The notes: generated by a model from the sequence alone, not told the origin. 28,577 nucleotides of DNA from a virus (IMGVR_UViG_3300044645_001666:1-28577); one strand, 5' to 3'. Counted from the stretch's first letter, positions 1-6,759 are shown. Translations and numbers: made by a program.

Positions 1-1638
1 GTCTTGAGTCATGGTCATCATGTCGGTCAGCGCCCTAACAGTGGCGAGCCGCTTGGTGGCGCTACTTGGGCCAACAGAGACGACAACATCATACTCAGCA
101 CTAGACATGTCGTTTTCGTACTCGATCTCGCCCTCTTCATTGACGACAGGCTTGAGTAGCTCAATAGGCTCCATCTTGCCAGACTCGTGAACGGTCTTCA
201 TCTTGCGACCTTCTTCGATGAAGATGTCACGAGCGATAGACAGCCAGACTTCGCCACAACGCTTCACGGCCTTTGCCATGTTAGACATGTAGATGAAAGT
301 CTGCATGTCGAGCCGCTGTTGGATCAGTTCCACAGTCTTACCACTCAAGTGACTGACCATTTTGTCTCCCTGCCCCGGGGAGCCGAGGATCTCTTGCATG
401 TCTACTTCAGTGAGTTGAAGGAGAGCTGCCATAGAGGGCGGCAGGGCGGGAGGCTTAGTGTAGGCCACAGGACCAGCCACCATAGGGCTGCCATTGGCGT
501 CGGTAAGCGTGTTAATCAGCAGGTATGGGTAGTTCTTGAGGTTATCCTCTGCCCACATCAACTGATGTCCCGCCACCTGTTCAGGGACGAGAATGGGCTT
601 CTCCATGGCCGAAAGCGCACTGATCTCACCCAGCTTGGACAACTGCATGTTCTTGAGGCGCTGGGCGTCCTTAGCAAGCCGTACATGGCCCATACAACGC
701 TCGACGTTGTCTACAAACCAACGCTTCCCGTACACAGGGATGATCGGGATGTTCTTGCCGGCAATGTACCCACAATCTTCAAGGATCTTGGCCCCTGACA
801 TGATGTATTTGCGGACCTTCCGCGTCTTAACCTTCTTGCGCCTGACTTCTTTCCAGCCAGTGGCAAGCATCTCCTCTTCTTTGTCGAGTTCTTCAGGCCG
901 GAGCGACTCTTCTTCGCCGTTGAAGTCTTTATAGATCCTGATCTGCTCAGAGACTTCCTCCACCTTGTAGTACTCAGCAACGTAGACCACAGAGGGCGTG
1001 TACCAGTCGAACTGGGAGCGAGTAATGGTCTTGGGCCAGGTCGCGGGGTCATCATCGTACTCAGCCTTGTAGGCTTCACGAGTCATGCTGGTCAGTACAA
1101 AGCACCGCTTGGCATCTGCCTTATCTTGCCGCTTGGCGCCTAGGTCGAAGTAGACACTTGTGTCAGCGTCGAAGATCGGCTCGATACACACACGTTGCTT
1201 ATCGTCTTCCGGGTCTTCTTCGTTCTGATACTCAGTCCTAAGCCTCCAAGCTCCAAAACCACCCATTACAGCCTCTTCAAAGGCGTTATCGTAGGCTTCC
1301 TCTGCCCCTGAGTCCTGCTCATCTGCCCTGTAAAGACCGGCACAAGTGTCAGCGAGCTTGTCGTACTCTTCTCCTTCTTTGGAAGAGAAGTTCACTGTGA
1401 TGCGATTGTTACGATACTCGTTGATGATACGAAGCACCGCCATGTGGATCTTGTTTACCTCGAACCTAGGCTTGTTCTCGAACTGATCACCTAGTGGTCC
1501 TTCCCATTGTGCGCCGGCGAGAGAACAAAACCGCCGGTCCCCAAGGCAGTTCATGCGCTCTTGGTACATCGCGCCCTGAATCTGATCGAACTCTGCGCGG
1601 GCTGCTTGATGGATTATAGAAAGTTTGTCTTCTGTCAT
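1..1638 (-). CDS. P22-type portal protein, C-terminus beyond window
   Basis: The dodecameric portal forms the DNA channel at one capsid vertex and docks the terminase and later the tail. The minus frame is open from ATG at 1638 to base 1 (546 codons, no stop), so the C-terminal part is missing. P22 gp1 is 725 residues. The best recognised block lies near residues 300-325 (YGKRWFVDNVERCMGHVRLA), which matches the P22-like portal family as I remember it. The N-terminus (FEVNKIHMAVLRIINEYRNN) is also typical. The start overlaps the terminase stop (ATGA), giving translational coupling, with only a weak AAGAG upstream. The order large terminase then portal is the P22 order. Family identity is confident; residue-level structure is not checked. 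Confidence 0.93.
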   Translation of the reverse strand, partial: MTEDKLSIIHQAARAEFDQIQGAMYQERMNCLGDRRFCSLAGAQWEGPLGDQFENKPRFEVNKIHMAVLRIINEYRNNRITVNFSSKEGEEYDKLADTCAGLYRADEQDSGAEEAYDNAFEEAVMGGFGAWRLRTEYQNEEDPEDDKQRVCIEPIFDADTSVYFDLGAKRQDKADAKRCFVLTSMTREAYKAEYDDDPATWPKTITRSQFDWYTPSVVYVAEYYKVEEVSEQIRIYKDFNGEEESLRPEELDKEEEMLATGWKEVRRKKVKTRKVRKYIMSGAKILEDCGYIAGKNIPIIPVYGKRWFVDNVERCMGHVRLAKDAQRLKNMQLSKLGEISALSAMEKPILVPEQVAGHQLMWAEDNLKNYPYLLINTLTDANGSPMVAGPVAYTKPPALPPSMAALLQLTEVDMQEILGSPGQGDKMVSHLSGKTVELIQQRLDMQTFIYMSNMAKAVKRCGEVWLSIARDIFIEEGRKMKTVHESGKMEPIELLKPVVNEEGEIEYENDMSSAEYDVVVSVGPSSATKRLATVRALTDMMTMTQD

Positions 1639-3083
1639 CTCTTGAAAAAGTTAATCACTGGCATCACAAATGAGCTATTCCTCTTTGTACCATACTTAGA
1701 TGGAATAGCAGCCCTACTCAAGCCACTAACTACTAAATACCGTGTCGCGTCCATTAAATGGTCGTTATCTTTCACAACCTTCCCCTTTTCATCCCTGCGA
1801 TAAAGGCGAAATTCCGACAACCAGTTCCGAAGATTCGGGAAAACGCGGAGCTTGCCGGCTGACATCGTCTGCCACACCGTGTATAGCCCACTCTCCACTG
1901 CGTTATTCGCCAGAGTTATGTCGAGGCCGTGTCTGCGATACATGCCGAGTAGTTGTTGCCCGTCAGTCTGCGCTCTCCCACGACTGGCTGGGTCAATGAC
2001 CCCTGGCATCTCGCCACGAGCTTTGATCGCCTCAGCGTGCAGAATCGGCTCTGCTTGGCCGCGATAATACTCTGAGTAGAGGTAGGTCACCTCTGTATCC
2101 GGGTTCGTCGCCCCCCAGATAACAGCAGTCCTGTTCCAGCCTACGTCCATGCCGTAGCACCTTCTCCAGTGCTCAGGGATGGCAAACTCTTCACAGATCA
2201 GTTCACTCTCTGGCACTGGGTAAATGGCACCAGCTCCAAGTTGTGGCACGCCTTTAGAACGAGCGTCCCTTTGGAAGGGCGGGATCGACGCCCAAAGCTC
2301 GTCCTTCTGTTGCTTAGTCAGGTGCGGGACATCGTCCCAAGTCGCCATGCCAACGTACTTGCTACCGTTAGACTGCTCTTGCACTTCACCGTTTGGCAGG
2401 AACGACAAGACAGTCTCACTCATCCCCATCAGAGGCGTGAAGGTGAGCATCGTCATCCCGTTGTTGGTCATCGTTCTAAGCAAACACTCTGTGTAGACAT
2501 CCAACGGCGGTTCTTCGTCCAGCCAGATCACATCTTGCTCAGAGCCTTGAAACGCTTCCCGGCGCTGGTCGTAGGACTTGAAGGTAAGCCTAGACTCTCC
2601 ACCACTTGCGTGCCTGACAGTGATGACTTCGATAGCCTCAGCCACCCCTGCCTTGGCAGTAGTCTTGATGAGATCAGCCTTAGGGATGAGTCCCGTGCCA
2701 AACTCCCCAGGTGGCCCTAGGAGCTTCATCTGAAGAATGTCACGAGTCGTCTTGCCAGTATCTCCAGCCGCCCATGCGCTCACTGGCCTATCAAACTTCC
2801 TGCCTTCCCACCATGAGGGATAACGGCCAGTCATATGCAGCACCATCTCGTACCCGCCAATACTCTCAGTTTTGCCGATACGGTTGGCAGCCATCATCAG
2901 CCGCTCCCTATACCGTGCCCCTGCCGCAAAGTAAGCAATGTGCTTGGGATACAGTTCACGCCGGTACTCTCCAGCGTCAGGAAAGTAAGTGCCGATCTTA
3001 CGCTCCTTCCGGCGCCTCAAAGACTCTTCCAGCAAGAGAGTTAGTTCGAGGTTCTTGTCGAGACTATCGAGAAGATCACTCAT
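1635..3083 (-). CDS. Terminase large subunit (P22 gp2-like)
   Basis: ATP-driven packaging motor and headful nuclease. The 482 residues are a normal length. The ATPase domain shows a Walker A at residues 66-73 (ANRIGKTE, G70-K71-T72) and a Walker B at 184-190 (DVIWLDE) whose last acidic residue is the presumed catalytic Glu. The C-terminal RNase H-like nuclease shows three spaced acidic positions: D313 (GMDVGW), D364 (VIDPAS) and D445 (LMDATRY). The start has an AGAGGG Shine-Dalgarno sequence a few bases upstream and overlaps the preceding DUF3310 gene by ATGA. The stop overlaps the portal start by ATGA. The sequence belongs to the P22/Sf6 terminase group, which usually goes with headful packaging. 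Confidence 0.95.
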   Translation of the reverse strand: MSDLLDSLDKNLELTLLLEESLRRRKERKIGTYFPDAGEYRRELYPKHIAYFAAGARYRERLMMAANRIGKTESIGGYEMVLHMTGRYPSWWEGRKFDRPVSAWAAGDTGKTTRDILQMKLLGPPGEFGTGLIPKADLIKTTAKAGVAEAIEVITVRHASGGESRLTFKSYDQRREAFQGSEQDVIWLDEEPPLDVYTECLLRTMTNNGMTMLTFTPLMGMSETVLSFLPNGEVQEQSNGSKYVGMATWDDVPHLTKQQKDELWASIPPFQRDARSKGVPQLGAGAIYPVPESELICEEFAIPEHWRRCYGMDVGWNRTAVIWGATNPDTEVTYLYSEYYRGQAEPILHAEAIKARGEMPGVIDPASRGRAQTDGQQLLGMYRRHGLDITLANNAVESGLYTVWQTMSAGKLRVFPNLRNWLSEFRLYRRDEKGKVVKDNDHLMDATRYLVVSGLSRAAIPSKYGTKRNSSFVMPVINFFKR

Positions 3084-3295
3084 TGCCCTCTGCTCCTGTG
3101 AATCCTAGCAATCTCAAACTCAATGTACTGAGCAGCCTTCTTGAGGTCTTCTACTGGGTCTTCAGTCTTAAGCCCAGCTCTCCAGATGTACTTAATACAG
3201 TTGCCGAGGTTGAAGTTAAACGCCTCTGCAATGGTCACACATTCCACGCCACTTGGGTGCTCAGTGTAGTGCTTGGGGTGGTAAACATCGTTCAT
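3080..3295 (-). CDS. DUF3310 small phage protein
   Basis: A 71-residue protein made up almost entirely of a DUF3310 domain: VYHPKHYTEHPSGVEC, then AFNFNLGNCIKYIWRAG, then DPVEDLKKAAQYIEFEI. DUF3310 proteins are common in tailed phages and are sometimes labelled nucleotide kinase, although I see no P-loop; function is unknown. The frame stays open upstream to a TTG at 3403. I prefer ATG 3295 because the domain begins right after it and because a strong terminator-like hairpin (3302-3334) lies inside the upstream extension. Neither start has a Shine-Dalgarno sequence. The stop overlaps the terminase start by ATGA. In many phages this family sits in the nucleotide-metabolism region, so its place ahead of terminase is somewhat unusual. 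Confidence 0.85.
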   Translation of the reverse strand: MNDVYHPKHYTEHPSGVECVTIAEAFNFNLGNCIKYIWRAGLKTEDPVEDLKKAAQYIEFEIARIHRSRGQ

Positions 3296-3301
3296 ACAAA
3301 G

Positions 3302-3334
3302 AAAAACCCGGACACCATCACACGATGGGCCGGG
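3302..3334 (-). terminator. Intrinsic terminator or attenuator ahead of DUF3310/terminase/portal
   Basis: On the minus strand CCCGG (plus 3330-3334) pairs with CCGGG (3307-3311). An inner stem CCATC/GATGG (3324-3328 with 3315-3319) sits around a GTGT loop, and five T residues (3302-3306) follow. This is a good rho-independent terminator shape. It ends only about 7 bases before the preferred ATG at 3295, so it may act as an attenuator of the terminase-portal transcript. Confidence 0.6.
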
Positions 3335-3421
3335 CCTGTTTGCTTTCCCATCCAGCCATACCCCCGGGTTGACTGGTTGGCATGTAGGCTGAAAGATCTC
3401 CAAGAATCGTGCAAGTATTTT

Positions 3422-3589
3422 TCATACTTTCATCACGATTACCTTGTACTCGACCCCATCGTCTGGCCCGCCTTCCAAGTCGAAGGTAAACTCTTCGTAG
3501 TCCATGTCTCTAGACATCGAGTTAAGCAAGAGCGCATAGGCAATATCAGCAGCCTGTTGCGCTTCTTCAGGGATAGAGTTTAAGTCCAT
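3422..3589 (-). CDS. Small acidic hypothetical protein, 55 aa
   Basis: ATG at 3589 (cat at 3587-3589) and TGA at 3422-3424 give 55 residues beginning MDLNSIPEEAQQAADIAYAL and ending KVIVMKV. The N-terminal half looks helical; the second half is a short acidic strand-rich piece (FTFDLEGG, VEYKVIVMKV). I do not recognise a family. It lies between the 58-aa gene and the DUF3310 gene in the same direction. Its leader carries a GGGAGAGAC block 13 bases ahead of ATG, which recurs ahead of the neighbouring gene at 3841. That shared leader is the main support for both being real genes. Confidence 0.55.
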   Translation of the reverse strand: MDLNSIPEEAQQAADIAYALLLNSMSRDMDYEEFTFDLEGGPDDGVEYKVIVMKV

Positions 3590-3664
3590 AAAAGAGTTGC
3601 CAGTCTCTCCCGGCTGTCACGCCTATCGCACAGCGGCGTTCCCGCTTCGGCGTTTCCGAAGGTT

Positions 3665-3841
3665 TTAACTGTCTGACTTTGATTCTTGAGCAAGCAAGTG
3701 CAATCTATCTTGAATTGCAACCATAGCTCCATCAATTGCATCCATGTAACTATCTGAGGCTTTTTGAGAAAACGCTACAGAAAGAGCACATCTTAATCCC
3801 TCTAAAACAGTTGCTAGGATTTCTTCTTCTTTTTCAACCAT
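3665..3841 (-). CDS. Small hypothetical protein, 58 aa
   Basis: The reading frame opens at a GTG (3874), but I choose ATG 3841. Its leader matches that of the next gene: TGACGGC..GGAGAGACAG, a spacer, then TTTATGG. The protein (MVEKEEEILATVLEGLRCA ... HLLAQESKSDS) has an acidic N-terminus and is predicted helical, with no motif I recognise. It is co-directional with the flanking small genes and with terminase. The longer GTG start would give 69 residues and has AAGG about four bases upstream, so it cannot be excluded. Confidence 0.5.
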   Translation of the reverse strand: MVEKEEEILATVLEGLRCALSVAFSQKASDSYMDAIDGAMVAIQDRLHLLAQESKSDS

Positions 3842-3896
3842 AAACAAACTGGCGCTGTCTCTCCAAGCCGTCACCTAGCCTTGGCGGGCTCTAAAA

Positions 3897-4268
3897 CTAA
3901 GCAGCGGCACTAGGGTCCAAAACTACGGTGGCCGGGTCGTCCAGAATGGCCTGAAGTTCTTCTAGAATAGACTGATCTTCCGAGGTGAGCACGGGGGTAG
4001 TCTCTGGGGTGATGCCGGCCTCTGGGGTGAGTGCCACTAAAAAGGCATCTACAGTAGCCTTGATCGCCTTGAGCGCCTCACGCTGCTCTTCCACCTTAGC
4101 CTCCAGCGTAACCCTGCTTCTCCGTACTGCCTTCTCTTGCCTAGCCTTTACAGACTCAACCATCCAGGCTGCCTTGAGAGCTGCGCTAACGGATTTCTTT
4201 AATGCACTAATCTGGGGATTAGTTTCTTTGCGAGTACGAGGCTTACGAGTCTTAATGAGTGTTTCCAT
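3897..4268 (-). CDS. Coiled-coil hypothetical protein, 123 aa
   Basis: ATG at 4268 and TAG/TAA-bounded frame give 123 residues in three parts. There is a basic, Lys/Arg/Thr-rich N-terminus (TRKPRTRKE), a long helical segment around residues 22-75 with heptad-like hydrophobic spacing (ALKAAWMVESVKARQEKAV, EAKVEEQREALKAIKA), and an acidic C-terminus rich in Pro, Thr, Glu and Asp. The family is not recognised. A basic head plus acidic tail is compatible with nucleic-acid or scaffold binding, but that is inference. It is the first gene after the long gap that contains the alternating purine-pyrimidine tract. There is no clear Shine-Dalgarno sequence (GTTTGAGTT before ATG). Confidence 0.6.
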   Translation of the reverse strand: METLIKTRKPRTRKETNPQISALKKSVSAALKAAWMVESVKARQEKAVRRSRVTLEAKVEEQREALKAIKATVDAFLVALTPEAGITPETTPVLTSEDQSILEELQAILDDPATVVLDPSAAA

Positions 4269-4723
4269 AACTCAAACAGCGATAGCAGAAGAAGAGGTTT
4301 GTGCAACTGGAAAAAAGAGGGAGGGGGAGACTGGGCTGCTAAACTGAAGAGCTAAGGGTGATGGGGGTGCTGGTTGAGGTTGTGCAGAAGGGCGGCTGTG
4401 TAGGGACCTCGACTTTCTTTTTTATACGCGCGCGCCTGGGGGTGACGCGGGCGTGTGCGTGCGTATACGCGTGCGCGTGTGTATGTGTGCGTACGCGTAC
4501 ACGTTACGCGTACATGTGCGTACGCACGCGAGTATGTGCGCGAGTATGTGCGCACGCGTTTAAACAGCGTTACAATGCCACTTGTGCAGAGTCTGCTGTA
4601 TCGTCCTTGCTTGCCATCAATCGCCAGCGCAAGGGCCCTTTATGTGCGTGCAATCGGTAGCTCTGTGCGTTGTTGTTGCGCACGATTGCGATTTCAATTC
4701 TATATTACTGCTGTTGTATGGCG
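4269..4723. other. 455-bp non-coding gap downstream of the terminase small-subunit-like gene
   Basis: No convincing gene on either strand. The nominal frames are dominated by low-complexity Arg/Thr/Tyr repeats encoded by the alternating tract at 4423-4559. To the left (4269-4422) the minus strand is ordinary mixed sequence. To the right (4560-4723) it is ordinary sequence with a 15-codon frame, MASKDDTADSAQVAL, which I regard as chance. Confidence 0.7.
4423..4559. repeat. Alternating purine-pyrimidine (Z-DNA-prone) tract with palindromes
   Basis: Base by base, 4451-4504 is a perfect 54-bp alternation of purine and pyrimidine, made of GC, GT and a few TA steps. After one phase break it continues for 26 bp (4505-4530), then two further runs (4532-4542 and 4544-4559). 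A 13-bp run (4423-4435) containing CGCGCGCGC precedes it. Embedded palindromes include GCGTATACGC (4461-4470), GTACGCGTAC (4491-4500) and TGCGTACGCA (4517-4526). A 12-bp unit CGAGTATGTGCG is repeated in tandem at 4529-4540 and 4541-4552. GC/GT alternations of this length readily form left-handed DNA under negative supercoiling. Confidence 0.9.
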
Positions 4724-5125
4724 TTATTGATTATCTGCCTCTGTGTCTCTCTGTACAGGCTCCACCACCTCAGCCTGCACCTCGAGCACTGGCTGGCTAG
4801 ACAGGCTATCTGGCGGGCCCATTAAGCCTGCCCGTTGAGCATCTGCGAGTGCACGAGCTGTGCGAGCTTCGAGCTGTGCATCTGTTAGTTCTGTGAGAGC
4901 TGCGAGCAATGGAGAGCCGTCTGCATTGGCGAGTTTAGTCGGGAGTAGCCGAGAGAGCAGAGCGCAAAACGTGCGCGGGTCGTTTCGTCCAACGTGAACC
5001 AAGTAAGACATGCCTCCGAGTTCGGTGAAGGCATTCTCAATCGCTTCTTTGATGGCTACGGTCTGCCGGTTCGGCAGCCCTTTAGGACGACCTGGTCCAG
5101 CTTCGGTGAATCTGTTCTGCGGCAT
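4724..5125 (-). CDS. Terminase small-subunit-like protein (GRPKG / DUF5681-like)
   Basis: 133 residues from ATG 5125, chosen over an upstream in-frame start because AAGGA lies four bases before it and because family proteins begin with a GRPKG-type motif close to the N-terminus (PGRPKGLPNRQT, residues 11-22). A helical segment follows (AIKEAIENAFTELGG), then ARTFCALLS-like sequence RNDPRTFCALLSRLLPTKL. The tail is acidic and Gln/Glu-rich. Such proteins often sit just upstream of large terminases and are taken as DNA-recognising small subunits. Here three small genes and a 455-bp gap separate it from the large subunit, so the role is inferred from family type and order. This is one of the few genes with a clear Shine-Dalgarno sequence. 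Confidence 0.65.
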   Translation of the reverse strand: MPQNRFTEAGPGRPKGLPNRQTVAIKEAIENAFTELGGMSYLVHVGRNDPRTFCALLSRLLPTKLANADGSPLLAALTELTDAQLEARTARALADAQRAGLMGPPDSLSSQPVLEVQAEVVEPVQRDTEADNQ

Positions 5126-5213
5126 TGTTTCCTTTTGGTTTCTTAAACAATTCTCCCCCCGCTTCACTTTTCTTTGCAATCTTTTTTCCCCTACTTAATC
5201 CCCACGCATTTAA

Positions 5214-5239
5214 CCCCCTAGCCTCCCTCCCTCTCCCCC
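5214..5239 (-). other. G-quadruplex motif upstream of the terminase small-subunit-like gene
   Basis: The minus strand has four G-runs: GGGGG, GGG, GGG and GGGGG, with loops of 3, 1 and 6 bases. This fits the canonical G3+N1-7 pattern. It lies about 90 bp before the ATG at 5125, in the likely 5' untranslated region or promoter zone, inside a strongly strand-biased (C/T-rich plus, G/A-rich minus) stretch at 5140-5240. Confidence 0.6.
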
Positions 5240-5299
5240 TACACAAAAAAAACGCACAAACTTCTTGCGCTCCCTCTGTTCTGTGCGCATCTTCAACGC

Positions 5300-5419
5300 A
5301 TGCTTACACGCATCCTCTCCACTGTCGAATCCACTCTACTCATCACCGGCACCTTGCTTGGCTTGGCTGCCCCAATCGTCATTCTGCGCGCATTCTGGAT
5401 TGTCTGCTCTTCCCACTAG
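5300..5419 (+). CDS. Candidate small membrane protein, 39 aa
   Basis: ATG 5300 to TAG 5417-5419 encodes 39 residues: a charged/polar start (MLTRILSTVEST), one hydrophobic segment of about 20 residues (LLITGTLLGLAAPIVILRAF) and a short tail. It lies in the divergent interval before the plus-strand cassette, ends 35 bp before the next gene's ATG, and has no Shine-Dalgarno sequence. A clean single-pass helix in so short a frame argues for a real gene, and another tiny membrane peptide occurs in the same cassette (6983-7072). Function is unknown, and chance coding cannot be excluded. Confidence 0.5.
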   Translation: MLTRILSTVESTLLITGTLLGLAAPIVILRAFWIVCSSH

Positions 5420-5424
5420 TCTCA

Positions 5425-5444
5425 CCCAACCCAACCCAACCCAA
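5425..5444 (+). repeat. (CCCAA)x4 pentanucleotide repeat in a leader
   Basis: Four exact CCCAA units followed by CCCACACAAA and the ATG at 5455. It sits where a Shine-Dalgarno sequence would be and is one of several A/C-rich leaders in this genome. Confidence 0.9.
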
Positions 5445-5454
5445 CCCACACAAA

Positions 5455-5664
5455 ATGACCACGCTAACTAACTCTTACCACAACACATCAATCAACCTGC
5501 GCACGTCTCTTACTTGGGACCAGATTGAGGCTGCAGCCTATCGTGCACACTCTGTTGCACCTTACCGCCGCACCAGTAAGGAGCGCAGCGCAATCCGCAG
5601 GATGCAACGCATCAAAGAGACTCTTTGCGGCTCTTACTCCTGCACCTGCGGCACCGTGCGCTAA
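5455..5664 (+). CDS. LTN-YHNT / CTCG-motif small phage protein, 69 aa
   Basis: 69 residues starting MTTLTNSYHNTSINLRTS and ending LCGSYSCTCGTVR. The N-terminal LTN(D/S)YHNT motif and the C-terminal LCG..xCTCG motif, joined by a basic helix (TSKERSAIRRMQRIKETLCG), match a widespread small family I recall from phages and mobile elements of many bacteria, with no known function. The three clustered Cys residues (58, 63, 65) could bind a metal, but this is inference. The start is the ATG that follows the (CCCAA)4 leader; the frame is open farther upstream, but the family motif begins here. It opens the plus-strand cassette together with 5691 and 6049. Confidence 0.75.
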   Translation: MTTLTNSYHNTSINLRTSLTWDQIEAAAYRAHSVAPYRRTSKERSAIRRMQRIKETLCGSYSCTCGTVR

Positions 5665-5690
5665 CCCTCCCCACAACCCCACAACCCCAT

Positions 5691-6011
5691 ATGAAAACTA
5701 CACTCTCAACCTCCCAAGCCGCCGATCTCCTCAAAGCCGATACCAACGCTAAATGGTCCCGTGCTGGAGCAGCCGCCCTTGTCGAATACCTGGAAAACCT
5801 GGAACAGGAATGCGGTACGGAGATTGAATTCGATCACGTTGCGCTCCGTTGCGACTACTCTGAATTCAAATCAGTTTTAGAAGCCGCCACACAATGCGGC
5901 TTTGAGCCTTCGGCTTTTCAGGCGGAGGATGACGACGCTGCCTTTGAATGGCTGCAGGATCGCACACAAGTCATTGAGTTTGAAAGCGGCGTGATCATTC
6001 GCAACTTCTAA
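5691..6011 (+). CDS. Conserved acidic phage protein with EIEFD-VA-RCDYSE motif, 106 aa
   Basis: 106 residues. The N-terminal part (STSQAADLLKADTNAKWSRAG) and the block LVEYLENLEQECGTEIEFD..ALRCDYSEF match a very widespread phage family that I recall only as hypothetical. The protein is strongly acidic, especially near residues 75-95 (AEDDDAAFEWLQD), so DNA mimicry or protein inhibition is conceivable but unproven. ATG 5691 follows the leader AACCCCATATG, which recurs exactly before the next gene; there is no Shine-Dalgarno sequence. Two adjacent hairpins (5881-5902 and 5905-5915) ending in TTTT lie inside the coding sequence and might reduce read-through. Confidence 0.8.
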   Translation: MKTTLSTSQAADLLKADTNAKWSRAGAAALVEYLENLEQECGTEIEFDHVALRCDYSEFKSVLEAATQCGFEPSAFQAEDDDAAFEWLQDRTQVIEFESGVIIRNF

Positions 6012-6048
6012 TCCTTTCCCTAAACCTAGCAGCCCCACCAAACCCCAT

Positions 6049-6753
6049 ATGTACATTCTCCACGAATCCGCAGACCTTTTCTGCATCGCAACCGTAGACT
6101 CCAATAACATCAAAACGGGCAATATGATCCAACTGTGGATCATGTCCCGCAACGTACACCCCGTAGAGTCCCGGCACACTGGACACGATGCTACCTTGCA
6201 ATGCCAAGGATGCCCGCATGCCAGTAATCAGGGATGCTATGTTTCGCCTTTGGCTCTTATGGCAATCTGGCGAGCCTATAAAGCGGGTTCGTACACTCAC
6301 TTAAAATTCGGTTCTCCCGAATACCTGACCTTTTTCACTGGAGCATCCGTTCGCTTTGGAGCCTATGGGAATCCTAGCATGCTCCCTTTGCCCTTAGTGT
6401 CTGACATTGTAGAGCGTGCCTACAGTCATACCGGGTACATGCACGACTGGCACCTTATGCCTGTGGAGCTGGCCAAGGCATACGGGCGCTTTTTTATGGC
6501 CAGCACAGAGCCTAGCAACGTCCAGTTTGCACAAAACCTTGGCCTTCGTACCTTTACTGTCGTGCCGGAAGCACCCTCGGACCGCTCCCTTGGCATCGAA
6601 TGCCTAGCAGACAAATCAGGTTTGCAGTGTATCGACTGTGGCCTGTGCGATGGCAATTCCCGTTCCGTTTCCCGTTCCGTTCCCCTTCCCTCTGTTTGGA
6701 TCAAGGCGCACGGATATCAGACATCAAAAGCAGTCGCAAATCTTCTCAACTAA
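6049..6753 (+). CDS. Conserved Cys-rich phage protein (DUF7227-like), 234 aa
   Basis: 234 residues matching a common phage family of unknown function that I recall as DUF7227 (number not certain). Conserved blocks are KTGNMIQLWIMSRNVHPVES, the first Cys group LQCQGCPHASNQGCYVSP (residues about 48-65), IWRAYKAGSY, VRFGAYGNPSMLPLPLV, a TGYMHDWH segment and the second Cys group QCIDCGLCDG. The two Cys groups suggest metal binding. Near the C-terminus an exact 12-bp tandem duplication (6657-6668 and 6669-6680) gives SRSVSRSV just after CIDCGLCDG. The start ATG 6049 is preceded by AACCCCATATG, the same leader as the upstream gene. It is the largest gene of the plus-strand cassette. Confidence 0.75.
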   Translation: MYILHESADLFCIATVDSNNIKTGNMIQLWIMSRNVHPVESRHTGHDATLQCQGCPHASNQGCYVSPLALMAIWRAYKAGSYTHLKFGSPEYLTFFTGASVRFGAYGNPSMLPLPLVSDIVERAYSHTGYMHDWHLMPVELAKAYGRFFMASTEPSNVQFAQNLGLRTFTVVPEAPSDRSLGIECLADKSGLQCIDCGLCDGNSRSVSRSVPLPSVWIKAHGYQTSKAVANLLN

Positions 6754-6759
6754 TTGAAA

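Noticed and set aside
2711-3583. 290-codon plus-strand frame opposite terminase
   Set aside because: Antisense shadow of the large terminase and DUF3310 genes, which carry clear family motifs.
3600-3664. Terminator built on the repeated CGGCGTT units
   Set aside because: The units are direct rather than inverted repeats and no T tract follows on either strand.
4352-4555. 67-codon minus-strand frame rich in Arg, Thr, Tyr and Ala across the alternating tract
   Set aside because: Its sequence is just the translation of GT/GC alternation; plus-strand frames over the same bases look equally artificial.
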